DNA of 18,337 nt from JBCDBY01 sp039182715. GTDB lineage: Bacteria > Planctomycetota > PLA2. The translations under genes were made by a program, and so were the position numbers. The stretch's first letter is position 1, and each line of letters begins with the position of its first letter. The stretch lies in assembly GCA_039182715.1 (NCBI GenBank), contig JBCDBY010000052.1, positions 1-18,337 of the forward strand, in the 5' to 3' direction. The notes below the pieces were generated by a model, which worked only from the letters and a program-made list of their open reading frames with translations, was not told the origin of the DNA and made no database searches. Positions 7,094-13,379 of this stretch are shown in pieces.

Positions 7094-8308
7094 ATGAGCA
7101 GCAAAGCGGTTTTCGGCGCGCTGTGGATCGCGACGGCGGCCATCGCGTTCTTCGCGGGCACGCAGTTCGCCGGCGACGGGGGTGCGGCCTACACCGCCCC
7201 CGGTCGTCGCGTGGCGGAACGGCAGGAGACGAGCGTGGCTCCGAAGCCGGAGCGCGCTGCGCCCGAGCCGGATGCGCCGCCGCCGGCGCCGGTCGACATC
7301 CGCAAGCGCGAGGCGCCCGCGGCGAAGCCCTACGTCGAGGAGAAGCTCGATCTCGAGAACGTCGAATCGGTCGCCGACCTCAGCGCGCGGTTCATGGCCT
7401 ACGCACGGCGGAAGCTCAACCAGGGGCCGGAGGGACAAAAGGAGCTCTACCGGACCTTCGACGGGCTGATCCGGAACCGGGAGCTCGCTCCGCTTTTCCG
7501 CGACGAGCACCAGCTGATGCCGCTGGCCTACCCGTGGATGCGGTTCGCGCTCGAGCACGACCGGCAGATCATCGACATGATGGAGGCGCTCTACAGGGAG
7601 GCGGCAAAGAACCCGCAGTGGTTCGAGGGCCTCGACAACGATCCGTTCGAGGGGTTCACGGAGGGGCTCGCGCTGCTGCTGCCCGGTGCGGTCGACGAGG
7701 AGCGGCTCGAGCGCTTCCGGGGGTACGTGCGGGAGATCCTCGAGCAGGAGGAGGACTCCATGCCGAAGGCGCTCCGGAGCAACCGCAACGAGTTCGAGGA
7801 CAACCTCGAGATGTGGGGCAAGCCGCTGAGCGTCGAGCAGATGATCGCGATCCTCCAGGACCCGGGCGAGTCCGACGCGGACAAGCTCAACCTGCTGCGT
7901 CGCATCCCGCCCGACCAGCTCGCCGGCGTCGATGTGGCGGGCATCGTGGGGCGCGAGCTGGAACGCGGACAGCTGCGGGCGATCTCCTCGCTGCGTAGAC
8001 TCTCGCTCACCGACGGCGATCGCGTGGCGCTCGATCGCTCGTTCCTGACCGGCCTGTCCAAGTCGAAAGGGCAGTGGTACACGGTGCGCCAGTTCCTCGA
8101 TTCGACGGGCCGCCGCAAGTGGGACCAGATGCAGCCGCTGTTCGACGAGGGGCTCCGGCGGGGTGGCGAGCTCACCGCGGCCATGGCGCAGGCGCTCCAG
8201 TGGCTCCGCGACAAGCCGCCCCCCGAGTACGTCCAGAACGTGATCGACTCCTACGAACTTCCGGAGCAGACGGTCTCGATGCTCAAGCAGCGCTACGAGC
8301 TGAAGTAG
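7094..8308 (+). CDS. Membrane-anchored or secreted alpha-helical protein, function unknown
   Basis: I do not recognise this 404-residue protein. Residues 5-23 are a hydrophobic segment (signal anchor or signal peptide). A proline/alanine/charged linker follows to about residue 80. The rest (about 85-404) is predicted helical, with no cysteine and no recognisable catalytic motif, and carries acidic stretches such as EILEQEEDS. This suggests a periplasmic scaffold or helical-repeat protein. The ATG is supported by GGAGG at 7081-7085 with 8 nt spacing, although that site lies in a hairpin. The gene starts 23 nt after the formate dehydrogenase gene and ends 9 nt before the squalene/phytoene synthase-like gene, so it could share a transcript with either. 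Its plan (N-terminal anchor, charged linker, helical body) resembles the protein at 17209-18294, but I see no clear sequence similarity. Confidence 0.85.
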   Translation: MSSKAVFGALWIATAAIAFFAGTQFAGDGGAAYTAPGRRVAERQETSVAPKPERAAPEPDAPPPAPVDIRKREAPAAKPYVEEKLDLENVESVADLSARFMAYARRKLNQGPEGQKELYRTFDGLIRNRELAPLFRDEHQLMPLAYPWMRFALEHDRQIIDMMEALYREAAKNPQWFEGLDNDPFEGFTEGLALLLPGAVDEERLERFRGYVREILEQEEDSMPKALRSNRNEFEDNLEMWGKPLSVEQMIAILQDPGESDADKLNLLRRIPPDQLAGVDVAGIVGRELERGQLRAISSLRRLSLTDGDRVALDRSFLTGLSKSKGQWYTVRQFLDSTGRRKWDQMQPLFDEGLRRGGELTAAMAQALQWLRDKPPPEYVQNVIDSYELPEQTVSMLKQRYELK

Positions 8309-8317
8309 GCTGCGCGC

Positions 8318-9343
8318 ATGGCATCGATCCCGTTCGCGCTGCGCCGCCCCTGGCTGATCCTCGGGCAGTGGTTCACGAACCGGGACGAGCCCGACCTGGA
8401 GAAGCTGCGCGCGACGGCGGACCCCGAGCGCTTCCTGTGGGCCATCCTGCCGCACGCGGCGCGCACCTTTGCGGCGTGCATCGCGCTGCTGCCCTCGCGC
8501 ATGGCGCGCGCGGGCGCGGTCGGCTACCTCTACTGCCGCTGCCTCGACACCTACGAGGACCTCTCGCCCGACCCCGACCCGCTGCTCCGCGCGTTCGCGG
8601 CGCGGTTCGACGAGCCCGAACTGGGACCCGCGCCCGCGCTCGCGAACCCGCACGTGCAGGATCGCCGCGACCAGGCGCACCTGCTGCTGGTGGAGTGCAT
8701 CGACCGCGTCGACGCGATCTACCGCGGCCTTTCGGAGACGCACAAGGCGTCCATTCGCCGCTGCGTGCAGGACATGGCGGCCGGCATGCAGCGCGGCAAG
8801 GAGGACGTGCTCTCCTACTGCCGCACCGTGCTCGGCAACCCGGTCGTCTTCGGCATGGAGCTGCTGCTCGACCGCGGGCTGAACGACCGGGAAACCGAGG
8901 TCGCGATGCGCGTGGGGGAGATGGTGCAGCTCGCGAACATCACCCGCGACGTGGAGAAGGACCACGCGCGCGGCGTGGTCTACGACGAACGTCTCAACGC
9001 GGGCGCCGATGAGGCGACGGTGCGCGCCGTGCGCCTCGACTTCCTCCGGCTCGCCCTCGAGCGCGCCCCCGACTACCGTCGCATGATCTGGATGCTGCGG
9101 CGCCCGCGCATCCACCTCGGTCGCGCGTCCGCCACGCTCATGCTGCTCTTCACGAGTCGCTACTACGACCGCGTCGCCGTTCGTCTCGGCCTCGAGGGCT
9201 GGCACGAGAGCCGTTCGACGCTGGTCCTGATGCTGCGCACCTTCCCCGCAAGCTGGTCGCACCGCTATGCGCTCGGCCTCGCGAGGAAGACCGAGCTCGG
9301 GATGCTGGCGGTGGCGGAGTCCGTGACCGAGTCGGGGTCGTGA
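8318..9343 (+). CDS. Squalene/phytoene synthase family protein
   Basis: The 341-residue protein has both aspartate-rich motifs of head-to-head prenyl synthases: D77TYED81 in YLYCRCLDTYED and D211VEKD215 in QLANITRDVEKD. These bind magnesium and the prenyl diphosphates. HAARTFAACIALLP (46-59) matches the family's first conserved block, and GNPVVFGMELLL follows the central helix. Such enzymes condense two farnesyl or geranylgeranyl diphosphates into squalene-, hydroxysqualene- or phytoene-type products at the membrane surface. The sequence alone does not tell me which product. The C-terminal 60 residues, after GRASATLMLLF, extend beyond the shortest family members. No other isoprenoid, hopanoid or carotenoid gene is nearby. 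The ATG lies 9 nt after the upstream stop, without a strong Shine-Dalgarno sequence. Confidence 0.88.
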   Translation: MASIPFALRRPWLILGQWFTNRDEPDLEKLRATADPERFLWAILPHAARTFAACIALLPSRMARAGAVGYLYCRCLDTYEDLSPDPDPLLRAFAARFDEPELGPAPALANPHVQDRRDQAHLLLVECIDRVDAIYRGLSETHKASIRRCVQDMAAGMQRGKEDVLSYCRTVLGNPVVFGMELLLDRGLNDRETEVAMRVGEMVQLANITRDVEKDHARGVVYDERLNAGADEATVRAVRLDFLRLALERAPDYRRMIWMLRRPRIHLGRASATLMLLFTSRYYDRVAVRLGLEGWHESRSTLVLMLRTFPASWSHRYALGLARKTELGMLAVAESVTESGS

Positions 9344-9351
9344 TCCAAGGG

Positions 9352-9370
9352 GCCGCACGCAGCATGCGGC
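9352..9370. terminator. Possible bidirectional terminator hairpin
   Basis: GCCGCA (9352-9357) pairs with TGCGGC (9365-9370) around a seven-base loop. It lies in the 48-nt gap between two convergent genes. There is no T-run on either side, so it is not a classic intrinsic terminator; the call rests on position and pairing. Confidence 0.35.
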
Positions 9371-9391
9371 GCGTGGCGTGCAGCGCCCGTG

Positions 9392-10102
9392 TCACCGCTT
9401 CCGCGCCGCGAGCTGATCGCCGCCGCGCGTCACCCAGTTGCTCAGCTCGTCGAACTGGTGCTGGTCGACCCAGTAGCCGTGCTTGCCGCAGTAGTCGAGG
9501 ATGACGCCGCTCGTGCCGGCGTAGTTGCGGCGCGTCATGTACTCCCCGCAGACCGGGCAGCGACGATAGCGCACGTCCTTGGGGACGCGCTGCTGCTTGT
9601 GCCGGTCGCGGAACTCGCGCAGCACCTCGGTGATGTCCATCTGACCGGCCGCCTCGCGCAGCTTGCTCAGCACCTTCTCGAGCGCGCCGGGCGGGAAGAG
9701 CATCGACTGGCAGCTCATGCACATGTCGACCTCGACGCCGTCCCAGTTCTGCGACTCGATCGGGATCTCGCAGTTGGGGCACATGACATCGCCCTTGGGC
9801 TGCGGCTTGCGCTTTCCGCCCCGACCGCTCGAGCAGATCGAGCAGTCTTCGCCGGCCGGGATCTCGTTTCCGCACCCGGCGCAGAGCGTGGTGCGTTCGC
9901 GATCGCGGTCCCGCCGCCGCCGCGGTGCGCCACTCGACGTGCAGATCGGGCACGGCTCGGAACCGTAGACGGTGTTGCCGCACGAGGGGCAGAGCGTCGT
10001 TTCCAGCGTGTCGACGTCGCGACGCTGGCGCTCCCGCTTGGACGCGCACATGGGGCAAGGTTCGCCCGCTTCGATTTCGTTGCCGCAACCCGGACAGAGC
10101 AT
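9392..10102 (-). CDS. Multi-zinc-ribbon protein with C-terminal TFIIB-type zinc domains
   Basis: The 236-residue protein contains five zinc-binding modules. Three tandem four-cysteine ribbons share the pattern LCxxCGN...CxxC: C3/6/16/19, C38/41/51/54 and C74/77/87/90. They are separated by basic linkers rich in arginine. Two modules of the 'transcription factor zinc-finger' (zf-TFIIB) kind follow: C108/111/128/131, and C182/185/205 with H208 in YCGKHGYWVD. The zf-TFIIB signature is a second metal pair followed by a W-x-D/x-P helix start, seen here as LFPPGALEKV and YWVDQHQFDEL. Function is unknown; nucleic-acid or protein binding in the cytoplasm is possible, and no signal peptide is seen. 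The ATG at 10102 starts directly at the first ribbon, without a clear ribosome site. It lies 67 nt after the thioredoxin/PDZ gene on the same strand. Confidence 0.87.
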   Translation of the reverse strand: MLCPGCGNEIEAGEPCPMCASKRERQRRDVDTLETTLCPSCGNTVYGSEPCPICTSSGAPRRRRDRDRERTTLCAGCGNEIPAGEDCSICSSGRGGKRKPQPKGDVMCPNCEIPIESQNWDGVEVDMCMSCQSMLFPPGALEKVLSKLREAAGQMDITEVLREFRDRHKQQRVPKDVRYRRCPVCGEYMTRRNYAGTSGVILDYCGKHGYWVDQHQFDELSNWVTRGGDQLAARKR

Positions 10103-10114
10103 GGTGATCAGAGG

Positions 10115-10130
10115 CCGAACGCCCGTTCGG
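10115..10130 (-). other. Hairpin in the leader before the zinc-ribbon gene
   Basis: CCGAAC (10115-10120) pairs with GTTCGG (10125-10130) around GCCC, 12 bases upstream of the zinc-ribbon ATG. It may be part of a terminator for the upstream gene or may affect translation of the next one. No T-tract follows on the minus strand. Confidence 0.3.
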
Positions 10131-10163
10131 GCGCAGCCTTCCGAACTATCGGTGAGGGATTCG

Positions 10164-10180
10164 TGCTCCCTAAGGGAGCA
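10164..10180 (-). terminator. Hairpin spanning the stop codon of the thioredoxin/PDZ gene
   Basis: A seven-base perfect stem (TGCTCCC at 10164-10170 with GGGAGCA at 10174-10180) closes a TAA/TTA loop. The gene's TAG stop (10170-10172) lies in the stem and loop. No T-run follows. It could be a weak terminator or an RNA-stabilising 3' hairpin. Confidence 0.35.
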
Positions 10181-11399
10181 GCGTGAGCGTGAGGGTGCGA
10201 CGTGTCCCGTTCTGGATCACTTCGACTCGAACCGGTTCGCCGGCGCGGCGCGTCATGCGGAACCACGCGTGGAAATGGTCCATGCCGGTGAAGTCGTTCT
10301 TGCCGTCGACCGCGTGGACGATCGTCCCCTTGCGGATGCCCGCCTTCTCGGCCCGCTTCCCCGACCGCTGCGCCGGACCCCAATTGACGAGGTAGGTGAC
10401 GCGAAACGCCCAGCGATCGACGGGCAGCCCCCGCTCCCGCTTCTCGTCCGCCGTGAGCGGTCGCCCCCCGAACCCCGGCCTCGGCGTCATCGGCCACTTC
10501 ATCGGACGCCACGCGTACACCTTCGGTTCGGGGCGCTTCCAGCCGTCCGCCAGACGGAGCATGCCGTGCATCGGCTTGTCGCCCCGCCGCCAGACGACCG
10601 GCAGCCGGTTGGCCTGCCAGGGCGCGTCCTCCAAAGCGCGCTGCAGGTCGCCGAACGCGATCGTCCTCCGCGCGCCCAACATGGTGATGCGGTCGCCGCG
10701 CCGGAGCCCCGCTTTCGCCGAGGGCGATGCCGGCGCCACGCTCGTGACGACGACCTGCCCCTCGCGGTCCAACCGCAGCCCGAGCTGATCGGGGTCGGGC
10801 CACGTGAACTGATCGCGTTCGGTCCAGGTGCCGCGTGTGCGACCCTCGTACTGCCATGCATCGTGGATCTGGTGGCAGTGGAAGCACTTCGCCGACTGCG
10901 CCCGTTTGTGGTTGCGCCACCAGGGCAGCGTCTCGACGGTCGTCGGCTTTCTGGTCGTCGGCTTCGGGGTCGGCGCCGCCTTGCGCGGCGTGTGCTTGCG
11001 GTGGATGGCCATCGCCTGGTCGAGCACGCGCGCCAGCGAGGTCGTCGACTGGTGCGAGCTCGCGTCGGAGAAGTCCCGCCCGGCGTAGCTTGCGTAGGTC
11101 GTCCCGTCGGGGTGCATGAGCAGCACCGCCATGGTGAGGTCGTAGTTGAAGCGGTAGACGTCGAGGTCGACGCCCCGCATGTCGGTCACGCGCACCGTCC
11201 GCCAGCCCTTCAACGCGCGGCGCAGATTCTCGTCGGGACGCGCCAACTGCGCGTCGAACGCGGAGCAGTCCTTTCATGGCACGCAGCGGAACACGACCAT
11301 GAGCGGCTTGTTCTCACGCTCCGCGGCCTGGCGCGCCAGCTCCAGCTCCGAGGCCCACGCCGCCGCGGGCAGAGCGAGGAGCAGCAGCAGGGCTCGCAT
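10170..11399 (-). CDS. Secreted thioredoxin-like/CxxCH/PDZ protein, probable selenoprotein (UGA at codon 42)
   Basis: Reading the TGA at 11274-11276 as selenocysteine gives one 409-residue protein. Residues 1-16 are a signal peptide (MRALLLLLALPAAAWA). Residues 17 to about 140 are thioredoxin-like: KPLMVVFRCVP-U-KDC, with C39, U42 and C45. This matches the strand-CxxC-K active site of thioredoxins with selenocysteine as the second residue. C172-F-H-C175-H176 is a CxxCH motif that could bind c-type heme or a metal. Residues 205-285 and about 339-409 are PDZ-like (AGLRRGD, AGIRKGT). The ATG at 11399 follows the upstream lipoprotein stop by 2 nt, so the two are probably cotranscribed. The usual cis-proline of thioredoxins is not evident (DLTMAV). 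I recall a database family called Trx7/PDZ (seleno)protein that fits this plan. The alternative is a Cys-to-UGA mutation or sequencing error that leaves a pseudogene. Confidence 0.82.
11245..11270 (-). promoter_or_regulatory. Candidate SECIS-like hairpin after the UGA
   Basis: In the minus-strand RNA, bases +4 to +9 after the UGA (GACUGC) can pair with +24 to +29 (GCAGUU). After a three-base bulge, GCG (+13 to +15) pairs with CGC (+21 to +23) around the loop UUCGA. A slightly different fold extends to +32. If the closing G-C pair opens, the loop begins GU, as in the E. coli fdhF element. Position is near the range usual for bacterial SECIS elements. The fit is suggestive, not decisive; GC-rich DNA often folds by chance. 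Confidence 0.35.
11274..11276 (-). other. In-frame UGA, probable selenocysteine codon
   Basis: This TGA is codon 42 of the thioredoxin/PDZ gene. Frame, signal peptide and domain continue across it without any shift, and it falls in CxxU-K, where thioredoxins have CxxC-K. A single base (A for C or T) would make it a cysteine codon. Confidence 0.78.
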
Positions 11400-11401
11400 C
11401 G

Positions 11402-13273
11402 CTACTCCGGCGGGAGTCGTCGCGACAGCACCAGCACGGTGTCGTCCTGGTCGCCGTCCTCGTTGAGGTCCGCGCCCGCCATCAGCTCGCTCGAAGCGAA
11501 GAGCAGCCGGTCGAGGCCGACAACGAAGGGGGGCGCGGTCTGGAACGAGGCGACGCCCGCCACGAACGGCGTCGGATCGAGCACCGTCGGCGGATCGGTG
11601 CGCCGCTCGACGTCGACCCAGAGCACGGCGTTGTCCATGGAGTCGCCGTCGCTGTTGAGATCGCTCAGGTTGGTGCCGGCCTGCTCCGGGACGAGCAGCG
11701 CGAGGCGCGTGCGGAATCCGTCCGGACCGAGGATGCGCGCCGACTGCGCGGCGGTGCCGAGCGACACGAAGCGCGGGCCCGCACCGCGCAGGTCCGCGAA
11801 GAACGGCACGATGTCGCTGCGATCGCCGTCGCCGTTGAAGTCGGTTTCCGACTGCGCGGACTCGATCACGCCGAGCACCGCCTCCTCGAGCGCGAACTCG
11901 AACCATCCGACGGCCAGCGCCATGGAGATCTCGACGCCCGGGCCGCCGTCGCGCATCTCGAAGAGGAACGCGACGTTGTCGTTGATGTCCCCGTCGAAGT
12001 TGAAGTCGATGCCGACCAGCAGCGCGCTCTGCGCCTCGTTGAGCGCCACGAGCGCGCGCTTGTCCTCGACCACCGGCGGCACCGGGCCGAGCACGAGCGG
12101 CCGCACGAACGCGCGGTTGGGCTGCGTCTCGATGTCGATCCAGGAGAGCATCGCGTCCGTGGTGTCCTGGTCGGCGTTCACGTCGAGGCCCGCCGCGCTC
12201 TCGTCGAATCCGAACAGGATGCGATTGTCGGACGTGTGCAGGCCGGTCGGCACGTGCGCCGCGAGCGTCGGCGGCGCAAGGCCGGCGTCGTTCGGCAGGA
12301 CCTCGCCGCTCGCGCCCTGCAGGTCGAACACGGCGACGATCATGTCGGCCGCGTCCGCGTCGTTGTTCAGGTCGGTGGCGCCGCTCGACGCCTCATCGAT
12401 CAGGTAGACCGCGTGGCGCTCGGTGAGCGCGAAGACCTGCGGGTGGACCGCGCGGCTCTGCACCGGGCCGACCGGCACGAAGGTGGGCGGGCCCGGATTG
12501 AAGATCACGGCGGTCAACACCGTGTCGAGCGTGTCGTTGTCGCCGGTCAGGTCACCACCGGCGCCCGCCTCGGTCCCTGCGACGAGGACACGCCGGCCGC
12601 GGGCGACGAGCGGCGTGCCGAGCCGGTAGGGGGCGCCCGCGACCGCCGTCGTCCGCCGGTTCCCGTTCTCGTAGGCGTGCGCCACGAGGTCGGACTGGTC
12701 GCTGTCGCCGTTCAGGTCGGCGCCCTGCGCGGCCTCGGAGACGACGAGCACGAAGCCACCGTCGGCGCCCTGCGCCGGCGCTCCGAGCAGCGGCGTGGCG
12801 AGAGAGAGGTTGCGCGGGTTGCCGCCCGAGCGCACGCGCTGCGGATCGAAGCTGTGCCAGACCGAGTCCGCGGTGTCGCCGTCGCCATTGAGGTCGATGC
12901 GCTGGTCGAGCTCGGAGACGAGGAAGAGGAACTGCGCGTCGTTCGTGTAGACCTTGCCCTGGACCGCCAGCGAGAAGGTGGACGAATCGCCCGTGACAAG
13001 GTCGAGCTCGTACAGGACGCGGTCGAATCGATCGCCGTCGCCGTTCAGGTCGGCGTTCATCTCCAGCTCGGAGACCGGTACGAGCGCGCGGTTGCCGAGC
13101 ACGGCGACGTCGGGCAGATCGAAGCCGACCGCGAGCCCGGTGTTGACCCGAACGGCAAACGTCTGCGGCGAGGGCTCCTGGGGGTCGTCCTCCCCGGTCC
13201 CATCGCCGCCCCCTCCACTGCACGCCGCGAATACGACGAGCAGGGACGTGACGCAAAGCCTGCGTACATCCAT
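11402..13273 (-). CDS. Lipoprotein with ten calcium-loop repeats
   Basis: The 623-residue protein begins with a lipoprotein-type signal, residues 1-18 (VVFAACS, C18), then a glycine/acidic linker. The rest is ten repeats of about 58 residues. Each has a strand ending in a Ser-Glu or similar acidic pair, then an EF-hand-like loop of the DLNGDGDxxD type, then a strand. Loops start at D75, D127, D186, D241, D301, D364, D423, D478, D538 and D602. Such loops bind calcium in dockerin, FG-GAP and thrombospondin-type repeats, so a calcium-stabilised beta-propeller or solenoid at the outer surface is likely. I do not recognise the family and cannot name a ligand. ATG at 13273 is chosen because it gives a clean signal peptide; no strong ribosome site is seen. 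The gene shares a divergent promoter region with the gene at 13380 and is 2 nt from the downstream probable selenoprotein gene. Confidence 0.87.
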   Translation of the reverse strand: MDVRRLCVTSLLVVFAACSGGGGDGTGEDDPQEPSPQTFAVRVNTGLAVGFDLPDVAVLGNRALVPVSELEMNADLNGDGDRFDRVLYELDLVTGDSSTFSLAVQGKVYTNDAQFLFLVSELDQRIDLNGDGDTADSVWHSFDPQRVRSGGNPRNLSLATPLLGAPAQGADGGFVLVVSEAAQGADLNGDSDQSDLVAHAYENGNRRTTAVAGAPYRLGTPLVARGRRVLVAGTEAGAGGDLTGDNDTLDTVLTAVIFNPGPPTFVPVGPVQSRAVHPQVFALTERHAVYLIDEASSGATDLNNDADAADMIVAVFDLQGASGEVLPNDAGLAPPTLAAHVPTGLHTSDNRILFGFDESAAGLDVNADQDTTDAMLSWIDIETQPNRAFVRPLVLGPVPPVVEDKRALVALNEAQSALLVGIDFNFDGDINDNVAFLFEMRDGGPGVEISMALAVGWFEFALEEAVLGVIESAQSETDFNGDGDRSDIVPFFADLRGAGPRFVSLGTAAQSARILGPDGFRTRLALLVPEQAGTNLSDLNSDGDSMDNAVLWVDVERRTDPPTVLDPTPFVAGVASFQTAPPFVVGLDRLLFASSELMAGADLNEDGDQDDTVLVLSRRLPPE

Positions 13274-13323
13274 CAACACTCTGTTTGCACTCTCTCGGAG
13301 GGGCGGAAACACCCCAGCCATGC

Positions 13324-13352
13324 AGAATAGGGCGGTGGACCGGCTTTTGCAA
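13324..13352 (-). promoter_or_regulatory. Candidate sigma-70-type promoter for the calcium-repeat lipoprotein
   Basis: On the minus strand, TTGCAA (13347-13352) and TATTCT (13324-13329) are separated by exactly 17 bases. They resemble -35 and -10 elements and lie about 50 nt upstream of the ATG at 13273, in the divergent intergenic region. TTGCAA is its own reverse complement. Confidence 0.5.
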
Positions 13353-13366
13353 CGAGGACCGGTTCG

Positions 13367-13372
13367 TAGAAT
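13367..13372 (+). promoter_or_regulatory. Candidate -10 element giving a leaderless transcript
   Basis: TAGAAT (13367-13372) is one mismatch from TATAAT and ends 7 bases before the ATG at 13380. Transcription would therefore begin at or next to the start codon. The bases between (CCGCCCC) contain no ribosome binding site, which fits leaderless translation. No good -35 with normal spacing is seen; TTGCAA at 13347-13352 is 14 bases upstream. Confidence 0.4.
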
Positions 13373-13379
13373 CCGCCCC

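Noticed and set aside
10170..11246. A separate gene starting at the TTG at 11246, downstream of the UGA
   Set aside because: It would lack a signal peptide and the thioredoxin active site. The same frame continues upstream through the UGA to a perfect signal peptide, 2 nt from the previous gene.
11271..11280. Frameshift instead of selenocysteine in the thioredoxin/PDZ gene
   Set aside because: The frame is the same before and after the TGA, so no shift is needed. A point change or error at this base remains possible and is stated in the finding.
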